Origin: Vibrio campbellii CAIM 519 = NBRC 15631 = ATCC 25920
Lineage (GTDB): Bacteria; Pseudomonadota; Gammaproteobacteria; Enterobacterales; Vibrionaceae
Reading direction: 5' to 3'
DNA: 64,000 nucleotides
Assembly: GCF_002163755.1 (NCBI RefSeq)
Contig: NZ_CP015864.1
Coordinates: 806,001-870,000, forward strand
Shown: positions 16,100-24,617 of the stretch, piece by piece
How positions within the stretch are numbered: position 1 is the first letter of the stretch
How the letters are laid out: each line of letters starts with the position of its first letter
Notes under the pieces: model-generated
Seen by the model: only the letters and a program-made list of their open reading frames with translations
Told to the model about the DNA's origin: nothing
Databases searched by the model: none
Translations under genes and position numbers: made by a program

Positions 16100-17194
16100 C
16101 TACTTTCTGCGCTTGTAAACCACGCAGAAGTTACCACGCTTGGTGCGACACTTAGAACAACGTTCGCAGTCCACTTCGGCGCGGTTACCGTCTTTCCAGC
16201 GCTTGAACAATTGCGGCTCTGCCAATAACGGACGAGAAAGCGCGAAGAATTGAATCTTGGTATTCTCAGCCAAGTCTTCGATCGCACAGAAGTCGTTTAA
16301 GCCACCTACGGTAATCACAGGTACGTTCACATCTTGGCTGATCACTTGGCCGTATTCGTGGAAGTAACCTTCTTCTTGTAGCGTGTAACCATCGAACGAT
16401 TCACCGACCATGGTGCTTGCGTTGCCGTGAATGTTACCCGATACAATGATCGCATCCACGCCCACTTCTTCTAGCTTCTTACACACAATGCGCGTTTCAT
16501 CGAACGTCAAACCGCCATCGAAGAATTCTGTTGCTGTCAGCTTAACCAGAATCGGGAAATCATCACCAACTAGCTTGCGTGTTTCGGCATAGATCTCCAT
16601 AAGGAAACGCATGCGGTTCTCAAGGCTACCGCCGTATTGGTCTTCGCGACGGTTGTAATATGGGCTCAAGAACTGGTTGATCAAATAAGTATGCGCCGCG
16701 TGGATTTCTACACCATCAAAGCCAGAAGCTTGTGCACGCTTGCTCGCTAGCGCAAATGCTTTAACAATGTAGTCAATCTCATCTTGAGTCATCGCTTTGC
16801 CTTCCGTTTTGGTGCCACGCTCTGGCACTTCACTTGGAGCAAAAATCACACGCTCGCCAACGTTGAAGGTCGTTTTTGTGCCGCCGTAAGCGATCTGCAT
16901 GACAATCTTAGCATCATGCTCATGGACAAGGTCAGTCAGCTTTTTGTATCCATCGATGAAAGAGTCATTGTAGATCCCCATCATGCCTGCGTTCGGCTTT
17001 TCTTCTTCTACGATGTTCGCGTAGCCAGTAACGATCAGCCCCACTTCACCCTTGGCGAGTTCTTCATAAATGTCGTACAGTTTCTCGGTCATGTGACCGT
17101 CTTCCGTTGCCATATTTTCCCACGTTGCACTTCGTACAAAGCGGTTCTTTAGTGTCATGTTGCCAATGCGGGCTTCTGAAAACAAAATGCTCAA
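16100..17194 (-). CDS. Old-yellow-enzyme-family NADH:flavin oxidoreductase, TTG start
   Basis: A TIM-barrel flavoprotein of about 364 residues. Family marks: RIGNMTLKNRFVRSAT start, the GVEIHAAHTYLINQFLSP segment that binds FMN and substrate, NRRED(Q)YGGSLENR, and a GGL strand near the C-terminus for the phosphate. It ends in a Cys-rich CERCSKC...C tail, a probable remnant or variant of the iron-sulphur cluster motif in some relatives. The frame is open up to an ATG at 17275, but that codon lies inside the terminator of the upstream cyo operon. The TTG at 17194 has AAGAGGA six bases upstream and gives the normal family N-terminus, so I take it as the start. Substrate unknown; it stands alone. 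Confidence 0.88.
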   Translation of the reverse strand: MSILFSEARIGNMTLKNRFVRSATWENMATEDGHMTEKLYDIYEELAKGEVGLIVTGYANIVEEEKPNAGMMGIYNDSFIDGYKKLTDLVHEHDAKIVMQIAYGGTKTTFNVGERVIFAPSEVPERGTKTEGKAMTQDEIDYIVKAFALASKRAQASGFDGVEIHAAHTYLINQFLSPYYNRREDQYGGSLENRMRFLMEIYAETRKLVGDDFPILVKLTATEFFDGGLTFDETRIVCKKLEEVGVDAIIVSGNIHGNASTMVGESFDGYTLQEEGYFHEYGQVISQDVNVPVITVGGLNDFCAIEDLAENTKIQFFALSRPLLAEPQLFKRWKDGNRAEVDCERCSKCRTKRGNFCVVYKRRK

Positions 17195-17247
17195 GTCCAA
17201 TCCTCTTAAAATCTGTCTTTTTAGATACATCACTACCGAGCAGAAAT

Positions 17248-17286
17248 GAAAAAGGAACAGCGATACACAAAGCATGGCTGTTCCTT
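17248..17286 (-). terminator. Terminator downstream of cyoE
   Basis: On the minus strand a perfect 10-bp stem (17277-17286 with 17252-17261) with a 15-base loop is followed by a T run. It lies about 170 bases after the cyoE stop, and the upstream ATG of the next reading frame is inside its loop. Confidence 0.75.
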
Positions 17287-17458
17287 CTCTGAATTTCTGT
17301 TCATTGCAATGAGCGACGCAAACCTTACCGCCGAAACCGCGGCAAAACTTTAATCTGGATTAAGTTTTGGTGAGATAGATCACCGATTCCGCTTTAATTG
17401 GTTTTGTTCTTGTCACCACTGCTGATGGCATCAATCGTTAACTCAGACTTACTTTCCT

Positions 17459-18331
17459 TTAATGGATAAACGGCAGTGGAATCAACTCCAGACCAAGTAC
17501 GCCGCTGATGCCCATGACAACCAATAACGACATCTTAAACACCGATTTAGACCACTGGATGTAATTGTTGTAATCCACTTTTTGGAACGTCACACGTGTC
17601 CACATAAAACACACCGCCGCCGAAACGGCTAAGTACTCGTAACCTGCTTCACCTAGCATAAACAGCCCGATAGCAACCACGCCAAAAGCAACCACGTACG
17701 CTTTCATATGCTGATGCGCTTTAGCAATCCCTTCTTTAACAGGAAGCACTGGAATGCCTGCATCACGGTAATCTTGCATGCGGAACATAGCAATCGCGTA
17801 AGAGTGCGGCATTTGCCACAGACAAAACATGACGAACAGCAATGTAGCTTCCAAGCTAATGTAGTTGGTCACGGCTAGGTAACCAACCAAAGGAGGAACT
17901 GCGCCGGAAATACTGCCAACTAAGGTGCCGTAAACTGAATTTCGCTTGTACCACATAGTGTAAAAGAAGACATAAAACACGTAACCCAAGAGTACAACCA
18001 CGGCCGAAAGCGGATTCACCACTTGGAATAGCAGCGCCGTTCCGTTAAGCAACAATACTAAAGCATAAACAAAAGCCGCGTCGGTATTGATGTTACCCAT
18101 CACCAATTCGCGGTTTTGCGTGCGCTTCATCTTTTGATCGATATCGCGGTCAAAGATGTTATTCACCACGCATCCTGATGCAATTACAAGCCCCACGCCA
18201 ACTAACGTTGTCAATAACAACAGAAAGCTCGCTGGTTCTGATTTTGCGGCGAGGAAGAACCCCGCCGCAACAGAAATCAGGTTGCCGAAAATGATGCCCG
18301 GTTTGGTAATAGACAAATATCTTTTCAGCAT
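17459..18331 (-). CDS. cyoE: Protoheme IX farnesyltransferase (heme O synthase)
   Basis: A 290-residue UbiA-family membrane prenyltransferase with about eight to nine helices that attaches a farnesyl chain to heme B, making the heme O needed by cytochrome bo3. The first Asp-rich motif, NNIFDRDIDQKMKRTQNRE (about 57-75), carries the NxxxDxxxD diphosphate-binding pattern. The second lies in the MFRMQDYRDAGIPVLP loop. It is the last gene of cyoABCDE, eight bases after cyoD, as in E. coli. Start ATG aligns with the normal LKRYLSITKPG N-terminus. Confidence 0.96.
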   Translation of the reverse strand: MLKRYLSITKPGIIFGNLISVAAGFFLAAKSEPASFLLLLTTLVGVGLVIASGCVVNNIFDRDIDQKMKRTQNRELVMGNINTDAAFVYALVLLLNGTALLFQVVNPLSAVVVLLGYVFYVFFYTMWYKRNSVYGTLVGSISGAVPPLVGYLAVTNYISLEATLLFVMFCLWQMPHSYAIAMFRMQDYRDAGIPVLPVKEGIAKAHQHMKAYVVAFGVVAIGLFMLGEAGYEYLAVSAAVCFMWTRVTFQKVDYNNYIQWSKSVFKMSLLVVMGISGVLGLELIPLPFIH

Positions 18332-18339
18332 ACCCTAGC

Positions 18340-18651
18340 CTACAACTTCATGTTGACGTTCATGTTGTAGATGATCCAAATCGAACCTGCGATAAGAATC
18401 AAAACAACAATGGCGGTAAACATCAGTGAAACGAAGTTCCATTGGCCTTCTGGTGTTTTCACTTCCATATGCAGGAAGTACTTAAAGTGCACGAAGATCT
18501 GAACAAGCGCACAACCAAATAACACGGCATAAGTCGTAGTATCTGGCAGCACTTGCGCCCACACACAGTAGAAAGGAATCACCGTCAGGATCAGCGACGC
18601 GATAAAGCCTTTTACGTAATCAGAAGCACCGGTATCTAGATGGTTTTCCAT
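18340..18651 (-). CDS. cyoD: Cytochrome bo3 ubiquinol oxidase subunit IV
   Basis: A 103-residue protein with three membrane helices, the small subunit IV that helps assemble the CuB site of CyoB. The ATG at 18651 shares one base with the cyoC stop (TAATG), so translation is coupled; a longer frame starting at 18732 lies inside cyoC and is not the true start. The segment VHFKYFLHMEVKTPEGQWN is typical of CyoD. It forms part of the inner-membrane complex with the products of cyoABC. Confidence 0.95.
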   Translation of the reverse strand: MENHLDTGASDYVKGFIASLILTVIPFYCVWAQVLPDTTTYAVLFGCALVQIFVHFKYFLHMEVKTPEGQWNFVSLMFTAIVVLILIAGSIWIIYNMNVNMKL

Positions 18652-19250
18652 TACATAACCCCCAGTAAGTAAACGATGGTGAATACGCAAATCCAAACGA
18701 TGTCTAGGAAGTGCCAGAACAAGCTTAGACACTGGAACCGCATCGACATGTTGTCGTTTAGGCCCTTAGTTGATAGCTGGTGGTAACCCACCGCCAGCCA
18801 GATCAAACCAAAGGTCACGTGCAAACCGTGTGTGCCCACCAAAGTAAAGAACGCAGACAGGAACGCACTTTCTTGCGGTCCGTAACCTTCTTCAATTAGG
18901 TGATGGAACTCATACACTTCCATACAGATGAAGCCAAGACCAAGCAAGAAGGTTACTTTTAACCAACGTTTTAGGCCTGCGACATCTTTGCGCTTCATCG
19001 CAATCATGCCGAAACCAAACGTGATACTACTAAACAGTAGCAACATGGTTTCTACAAATACGAACGGCAGTTCAAAGATATCTTTACCTGTTGGGCCCGC
19101 GATAGAGCCACTTTCAAGTACTGCGTAGGTTGCAAACAAGGTCGCAAACAATACACAGTCACTCATTAGGTAAACCCAGAAACCAAACAACTTGTTGCCG
19201 GCCGAGTCATGGTGATGATCGTGGTCGTGAGCGGCTACATTAGCTTGCAT
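18651..19250 (-). CDS. cyoC: Cytochrome bo3 ubiquinol oxidase subunit III
   Basis: A 199-residue subunit of the heme-copper oxidase family with five membrane helices, matching CyoC. A His-rich hydrophilic N-terminus (HDHDHHHDS) precedes the first helix. The GTHGLHVTFGLIWL helix carries the family's conserved His and Gly. The start overlaps the end of cyoB by 11 bases and the stop touches cyoD, so the operon is tightly packed. It has no redox centre and stabilises the proton uptake side of CyoB. Confidence 0.96.
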   Translation of the reverse strand: MQANVAAHDHDHHHDSAGNKLFGFWVYLMSDCVLFATLFATYAVLESGSIAGPTGKDIFELPFVFVETMLLLFSSITFGFGMIAMKRKDVAGLKRWLKVTFLLGLGFICMEVYEFHHLIEEGYGPQESAFLSAFFTLVGTHGLHVTFGLIWLAVGYHQLSTKGLNDNMSMRFQCLSLFWHFLDIVWICVFTIVYLLGVM

Positions 19251-21276
19251 ACGTCACCTCCAGATCGTCTTTTTTCTCGTTGTCTTTCACTTCGTTTTTC
19301 TTCGCTTCTTCAAGTTGAGCTCGACGCTCCGCTTCAATCGCTTTGATTTCTTCAACTTCAACGTAGTAATCCACATCGTCGTTGTAGCTGTGTTGAATAC
19401 AAGTCACGATGATGCCAACAAAGCTTGCTGCTGCTAGCCACCAGATGTACCAAATCATCGCGAAGCCAAACACCAATGCCCATGCAGATACGTAGATACC
19501 TGTTGGTGTGTTCTTCGGCATATGGATACGCTCGTATTCCACTTCTTTGGTTGGATCGAATTCGCCACTCTGTTTTTGGTACCAGAACCCATCTAGAACG
19601 TCGCCTTTTGGTAGGTGCGCGAAGTTGTAGAACGGCGGTGGTGAAGAAGTCGCCCACTCGAAAGTACGACCGCCCCACGGGTCACCCGTTAGGTCACGGT
19701 TTTGCTCACGGTCACGAACACTCACGTAGATTTGAATGAACTGACAAGCCACGCCAAGCGCAATCACTGCCGTACCCGCTGCGGCAACTGCCAACAGTGG
19801 GAAGTACTCTGGGTTCAGATCTTGGCTTAGACGACGCGTCATACCCATAAAGCCCAGCGCGTACAGTGGTAGGAACGCCATTAGGAAACCGACAATCCAG
19901 CAAATGAATGCACGTTTGCCCCATGTTTCGTTCATGGTGAAGCCAGTTGCTTTCGGGAACCAGTATGTGATCGCAGCGAAACAACCGAATACCACACCAC
20001 CGATGATTACGTTATGGAAGTGCGCAATCAGGAACACTGAGTTGTGCAGAACAAAGTCCGCGCCTGGCACTGCCATTAGTACGCCCGTCATACCACCTAC
20101 AGAGAAGGTAATTAGGAAGCCAACCGTCCACATCATCGGAGTGGTAAAGCGGATTCGACCTTTGTACATGGTGAATAGCCAGTTGAAGATCTTCACCCCG
20201 GTAGGGATAGAGATAATCATGGTGGCGATGCCGAAGAACGCATTCACATTCGCACCTGAGCCCATGGTGAAGAAGTGATGCAGCCAAACGACGAACGCCA
20301 AAATCGTAATAACGATGGTCGCCCATACTAGAGAGGTATAACCAAACAGTTTCTTTCGTGAGAACGTTGCGGTTACTTCAGAGAACACACCAAAGATAGG
20401 CAAGATCAAGATGTATACTTCTGGGTGACCCCATGCCCAAATCAAGTTCACGTACATCATTACGTTGCCACCAAGATCATTGGTGAAGAAGTGTGTACCG
20501 ATGTAGCGATCCAATGTCAGTAGCGCGATGGTTACCGTAAGGATTGGGAATGAAATAATGATTAGGATGTTGGCACACAGGGACGCCCACGTGAACACTG
20601 GCATCTTCATCATTGGCATAGACGGTGTACGCATGCGCAAGATGGTTGCGAAGAAGTTCACGCCCGTCAGCGTGGTACCCACACCAGATATTTGCAGTGC
20701 CCATATCCAATAGTCTACCCCGACTCCTGGGCTTGCTTCGATACCAGACAGTGGCGGATACGCCAACCAACCAGTACGACCAAACTCACCTAAGCCAAGT
20801 GACATGTTGGTTAGGATCACACCCACAACAAACAACCAGAAACTCAGGTTGTTTAAGTAAGGGAATGCCACGTCACGCGCACCAATTTGCAGCGGTACGA
20901 TGATGTTCATCAAACCAATAACCAACGGCATCGCCACGAAGAAAATCATGATTACGCCGTGGGCAGTAAAGATTTGATCGTAGTGATGTGGTGGTAGATA
21001 ACCGGTCTCACCTGCCGCAGAAAGCAGCTGTTGGCTACGCATCATGACCGCATCAGCAAAGCCACGAATCAACATCACCATTGCCACAGCGATGTACATA
21101 AAGCCTAATTTTTTGTGGTCTACTGAAGTAAACCATTCATTCCATAAGTATTGCCACTTACCCGCTTTGGTTATCGCCGCAACGACAGCCAAACCAACGA
21201 TCGCGATCACCGCTAGAGTGACGACGATAATCGGCTCGTGATAAGGGATTGATTCAAGTGTTAATCTTCCAAACAT
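19240..21276 (-). CDS. cyoB: Cytochrome bo3 ubiquinol oxidase subunit I (heme-copper catalytic subunit)
   Basis: A 678-residue catalytic subunit with about fifteen membrane helices. It reduces oxygen to water with electrons from ubiquinol and pumps protons. The CuB and high-spin heme region is clear: WGHPEVYILILP (His cross-linked to Tyr), WLHHFFTMG (two CuB His), and HFHNVIIGG (heme ligands). The low-spin heme His is in the FTAHGVIM segment. E. coli CyoB is 663 residues; the extra length is a charged C-terminal tail rich in Glu and Lys. It lies five bases downstream of cyoA and overlaps cyoC. Chemically it is an A-type bo3 oxidase, distinct from the cbb3-like set at 41.1 kb. Confidence 0.97.
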   Translation of the reverse strand: MFGRLTLESIPYHEPIIVVTLAVIAIVGLAVVAAITKAGKWQYLWNEWFTSVDHKKLGFMYIAVAMVMLIRGFADAVMMRSQQLLSAAGETGYLPPHHYDQIFTAHGVIMIFFVAMPLVIGLMNIIVPLQIGARDVAFPYLNNLSFWLFVVGVILTNMSLGLGEFGRTGWLAYPPLSGIEASPGVGVDYWIWALQISGVGTTLTGVNFFATILRMRTPSMPMMKMPVFTWASLCANILIIISFPILTVTIALLTLDRYIGTHFFTNDLGGNVMMYVNLIWAWGHPEVYILILPIFGVFSEVTATFSRKKLFGYTSLVWATIVITILAFVVWLHHFFTMGSGANVNAFFGIATMIISIPTGVKIFNWLFTMYKGRIRFTTPMMWTVGFLITFSVGGMTGVLMAVPGADFVLHNSVFLIAHFHNVIIGGVVFGCFAAITYWFPKATGFTMNETWGKRAFICWIVGFLMAFLPLYALGFMGMTRRLSQDLNPEYFPLLAVAAAGTAVIALGVACQFIQIYVSVRDREQNRDLTGDPWGGRTFEWATSSPPPFYNFAHLPKGDVLDGFWYQKQSGEFDPTKEVEYERIHMPKNTPTGIYVSAWALVFGFAMIWYIWWLAAASFVGIIVTCIQHSYNDDVDYYVEVEEIKAIEAERRAQLEEAKKNEVKDNEKKDDLEVTYAS

Positions 21277-21281
21277 TGCGA

Positions 21282-22163
21282 TTATCCTAGATTTTCCGGC
21301 AAACAGTTCATTGAACCCGGATGCTGGGTCACGACGTCGGTGAACAAAAATGGTGGAACGCTAGAGAACAGCTTCACAGGCTCAGCCACCGTTGGTGATG
21401 CAAGCGAGCGGAATTGCTCCCAGTCTTCAATACGATCTGGGCTAGCTTTCACTTGTTGCACCCACTTTAGGAATGCCGTGCGATCTTCCATTGCCGATGC
21501 TGTGAACTTCATTTGAGAGAAGCCTTCACCGCTGTAGTTAGAAGCAAAACCTTTGTAATCACCAGTGTGATTAGCAATCAGGTTCAGCTTGGTCACCATG
21601 CCAGGCATTGCGTAAATCTGTGTTCCCAAACGTGGGATGAAGAACGCGTTCATGATGTTGTCCGACGTCAGTTTGAACTGAACAGGAACATCTTTAGGGA
21701 ATGCCACGTAGTTAACTGTCGCAATGTTCTCTTCTGGGTAAATGAATAGCCATTTCCAGTCGAGCGACACCACTTCAATGGTGATCGGTTTAACATCACT
21801 TTCGATTGGCTTAGATGGCTCTAAATCATGAGTAGAGCGCCAAGTGATGGCGGCTAGAATCGCGATGATGATGATTGGAATAGTCCATACCACCACTTCG
21901 ATCTTGGTCGAATGCGACCAATCCGGCGCGTACTCCTCGCCTGTATTTGACTCACGGTAGCGGTAAGCAAAGTAGATTGTCATAAGAATCACAGGGATCA
22001 CGACAATCAGCATCAGTAGAAGGGCTGTGATGATCAGCTCTTTCTCCTGAACGCCAATACTACCTTTCGGGTCAAGTAGAGCAGAGTTACACCCTGCGAG
22101 CATAAGGATGGTCGCCACCAAACTTATCCTCGATAAGATGCGTGTATATCTTGAAGCTTCCAT
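21282..22163 (-). CDS. cyoA: Cytochrome bo3 ubiquinol oxidase subunit II, lipoprotein
   Basis: A 293-residue subunit II with a lipoprotein signal: the lipobox LAGC places the lipidated Cys at residue 25. Two membrane helices follow (about 43-65 and 88-110), then a periplasmic cupredoxin-like domain. As expected for quinol oxidases, the CuA ligands of cytochrome c oxidases are missing (the PGMVTKLNL region lacks Cys and His pairs). First gene of cyoABCDE; the promoter must lie in the 22164-22716 gap. Confidence 0.95.
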   Translation of the reverse strand: MEASRYTRILSRISLVATILMLAGCNSALLDPKGSIGVQEKELIITALLLMLIVVIPVILMTIYFAYRYRESNTGEEYAPDWSHSTKIEVVVWTIPIIIIAILAAITWRSTHDLEPSKPIESDVKPITIEVVSLDWKWLFIYPEENIATVNYVAFPKDVPVQFKLTSDNIMNAFFIPRLGTQIYAMPGMVTKLNLIANHTGDYKGFASNYSGEGFSQMKFTASAMEDRTAFLKWVQQVKASPDRIEDWEQFRSLASPTVAEPVKLFSSVPPFLFTDVVTQHPGSMNCLPENLG

Positions 22164-22716
22164 TAACTTTCTCGATGGTTAGCCAATAACAGAGCAAGCC
22201 CTGTAATTGGTTGTCTTGGTCATTAGAATATTTTTGTGTTGAGCTTGTGCAGCAATGGACTTCTTAGTAGGAACATCAAGTTGCTTGATGGTTAAAACCA
22301 CACTCACAACGTGAGTTTATTGTTACACTTTGAAATACATTGTTACATTCGACCGCATTATGGGGAGAGAAAGGAGAAACCTCACCAGACACAAATGGAA
22401 ACTAACATTCCATTTACGAAACAAAGCATTAGGCAATGAAGACAAAAAAAGACACACAATATTTACGTGCTTCAGGACTGAAGCCTTGTACTGAAAGGAT
22501 CAATGAAGAAGAAAAGGTGACATGTTTAGTCACGCATTAGAAAATACGCCGAGCACTACATTAGAAAGTACGAATTAAATAAAGCGTGACAAGCATCATA
22601 GTTATGAATTCACATACTATTTACATGGCATTTGACAAATTAGTAAGGCCACCAGTAAAACATTGACACATTGAATGATAAAAACGTCGATAACTTGAGA
22701 GCTGAACCATCAGAAT
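22164..22716. other. Gene-free upstream region of the cyo operon
   Basis: About 550 bp without a convincing gene. It must hold the cyo promoter and leader on the minus strand. I see AT-rich tracts and the repeated word TTGTTACA around 22320-22345 but no clear operator. Confidence 0.6.
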
Positions 22717-22742
22717 CAAAAAAGAGCCATAATCGGCTCTTT
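22717..22742 (-). terminator. Terminator of the valine-degradation operon
   Basis: A perfect 8-bp stem (22721-22728 with 22735-22742) with a 6-base loop, followed on the minus strand by a T run. It lies immediately after the stop of the SDR gene. Confidence 0.85.
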
Positions 22743-22744
22743 GT

Positions 22745-23503
22745 TTACATTCTTATCCCGCCATCCACTTCGAGCACCCGCCCAGTGAAATAGTCGTTTT
22801 CGAGAATGTATTTTACGGCATGAGCAATCTCACTTGTCTCCCCCATCCTTCCGACAGGTATCATCTTTTGCAGTCGGTCTATGGCTTCTGGCTTCATTTG
22901 GTCCGCCATAGCGGTTTTGATAACACCGGGGGCAATGGCCGCAGCACGGATACCGTATCTGGAAAGCTCTCTTGCCCATGTTGTTGCCATGGTCGCAACG
23001 GCAGCCTTCGATGCAGAATAATTGGTTTGCCCAATATTGCCCGCTCTTGCGACGCTCGAGATGTTAATGATGGCCCCTTTCGAGCCACTTTCGATCATTT
23101 TGACTGCCGCTTCTCGACCACATAAGAAGGTGCCTGTGACGTTGACGTTCATCACTAGGTTGAACTGCTCAAGCGACATCTTGGTGATCTCACCTTCTTT
23201 GGCTTTGACTAACAATCCATCTCGCAAAATGCCTGCGTTATTAACTAAGCCGTTTAGCTGCCCAAAGTCTTGGATAATCTCGTCAAAGGTTTCTTCCACT
23301 TCAGATTCATTGGTAACATCGAGTCGGTAAATCAGCGCCTTGGCACTGAGCATTCGGCATTGCTCTTGAGTATTCAGAAGCCCGGTTTCGTTCACGTCAA
23401 GTAGGGCTAAATCTGCGCCCGCTTGAGCAAGGCTGACCGCCATCATCTGTCCTAACCCTTGTCCCGCCCCTGTGATTGCAATGACACTGTTTTTTAAGTC
23501 CAT
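22745..23503 (-). CDS. Short-chain dehydrogenase/reductase at the end of the valine operon
   Basis: A 252-residue classical SDR. TGxxxGxG lies at about 11-18, NNAG at 88-91, and catalytic Ser149, Tyr162 and Lys166 are in place (NYSASK). It resembles FabG-like and 3-hydroxyacyl-CoA dehydrogenases of branched-chain catabolism. As the last gene after mmsB, 197 bp downstream, it may oxidise a 2-methyl-3-hydroxyacyl-CoA of isoleucine breakdown, which would explain the presence of a thiolase in the same operon. A FabG-like reductase of other function remains possible. A terminator follows at once. Confidence 0.9.
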   Translation of the reverse strand: MDLKNSVIAITGAGQGLGQMMAVSLAQAGADLALLDVNETGLLNTQEQCRMLSAKALIYRLDVTNESEVEETFDEIIQDFGQLNGLVNNAGILRDGLLVKAKEGEITKMSLEQFNLVMNVNVTGTFLCGREAAVKMIESGSKGAIINISSVARAGNIGQTNYSASKAAVATMATTWARELSRYGIRAAAIAPGVIKTAMADQMKPEAIDRLQKMIPVGRMGETSEIAHAVKYILENDYFTGRVLEVDGGIRM

Positions 23504-23650
23504 ATCTGTACTCCATTACTGGATGACTTCCATGTTCAAAAGCTTGTCTAGTAACAAACTGTTTGCCTAGAACCTATTTACTTAGAAACTATCTTTTTAG
23601 AAACTATCGAGCTCGTCCAGATCAGGTGAATGGCAGTCGTAGCCTCGCCA

Positions 23651-23698
23651 AAACCGTCATTCCCTACAGCGAGGAACGAGCGTGATAGGGAATCTCTC
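23651..23698. repeat. REP-like palindromic element
   Basis: Arms ATTCCCTA (23659-23666) and TAGGGAAT (23686-23693) flank a GC-rich loop, in a sequence that resembles dispersed palindromic repeats of vibrios. It abuts the mmsB stop codon. Just upstream, at about 23570-23610, TTAGAAACTATC is nearly repeated in tandem. Confidence 0.5.
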
Positions 23699-23700
23699 TT

Positions 23701-24606
23701 TTAGCCCTTCTGGTTCTTATAGAATTCAAACAAGCTTGAGAAATCGAGTTCCGCATGACCGCTGGCATTGTGGAATGCATAAAGATTACGAGCCAAAGAG
23801 CCCATCGGAACAGAAGAGTTAGTTTGCAGCGCCGCATCCAAACCTAAGCCAAGATCTTTCAACATCAGCTTACTCATAAAACCAGGGTTGTATTGATTAC
23901 TCGCCGGTGCAGAGTCCATCACTCCGGGACATGGGTTATAAAGTTCTAACGCCCAGTTTCGACCTGAGCTTTGCAGCATGATGTTGGATAAGACTTTCGG
24001 ATCAAGTCCGTGATCAATACCAAGATTGAGCGCTTCGCAAGTTCCCGACATCAAAATGCCCAGCATCAGGTTGTTACAGATCTTCGCCATCTGACCATCG
24101 CCTGCTTTCCCTGCGTGGAATACGTTTTTACCCATGTATCGCAAGATCGCATTGGCTTTGGAGAATGCTTCGTCCGAACCGCCAACAATAAAGGTCAGCG
24201 TTGCCGCTTTTGCGCCTGCCACGCCGCCTGAGACAGGAGAATCAACAAACAACAATCGTTTGTTCTGTGCTTCGTTCGCCACCAAACGAGCAGAATCTGG
24301 ATCAATGGTCGAACAGTCAATCAGCAATGCATTGTCCTGCACAATGTTGAGCAAACCAACACCACCATGTAAATCCCCCAAATACACCGCACGCACGTGT
24401 GCACCTGCAGGTAGCATGGTGATCACCGTACCAGCGCCATCCACGGCTTCTTCTAAGGTACTAGCAACCACTGCGCCAAACGGTTCGAGTTGCTTCGCGG
24501 CGTTCACATCCACATCGAACACTTGCACATGAAACCCTGACGCCAATAGGTTTTGTGCCATTGGACTGCCCATGTTGCCCAAGCCAATAAATGCGATGGT
24601 ACTCAT
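23701..24606 (-). CDS. mmsB: 3-hydroxyisobutyrate dehydrogenase
   Basis: A 301-residue NAD-dependent beta-hydroxyacid dehydrogenase that oxidises 3-hydroxyisobutyrate to methylmalonate semialdehyde in valine breakdown. The Rossmann motif FIGLGNMGSPMA is at residues 5-16, the substrate-binding DSPVSGG segment follows, and catalytic Lys is in GDGQMAKICNN. I start at ATG 24606, preceded by AAGGAGAAACAAC, rather than at a longer frame beginning at 24660 that runs into the previous gene. It lies 12 bases after the hydrolase gene, whose product feeds it. Confidence 0.95.
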   Translation of the reverse strand: MSTIAFIGLGNMGSPMAQNLLASGFHVQVFDVDVNAAKQLEPFGAVVASTLEEAVDGAGTVITMLPAGAHVRAVYLGDLHGGVGLLNIVQDNALLIDCSTIDPDSARLVANEAQNKRLLFVDSPVSGGVAGAKAATLTFIVGGSDEAFSKANAILRYMGKNVFHAGKAGDGQMAKICNNLMLGILMSGTCEALNLGIDHGLDPKVLSNIMLQSSGRNWALELYNPCPGVMDSAPASNQYNPGFMSKLMLKDLGLGLDAALQTNSSVPMGSLARNLYAFHNASGHAELDFSSLFEFYKNQKG

Positions 24607-24617
24607 GTTGTTTCTCC

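Noticed and set aside
16100..17194. DgcA, the dimethylglycine oxidoreductase, as identity of the OYE-family protein
   Set aside because: It is much shorter than DgcA, convergent with the LysR gene and not part of the BCCT operon, so a link is not supported.
18652..18732. Longer start for cyoD at 18732
   Set aside because: The added residues lie inside the cyoC coding region, and ATG 18651 overlaps the cyoC stop in the usual TAATG form.
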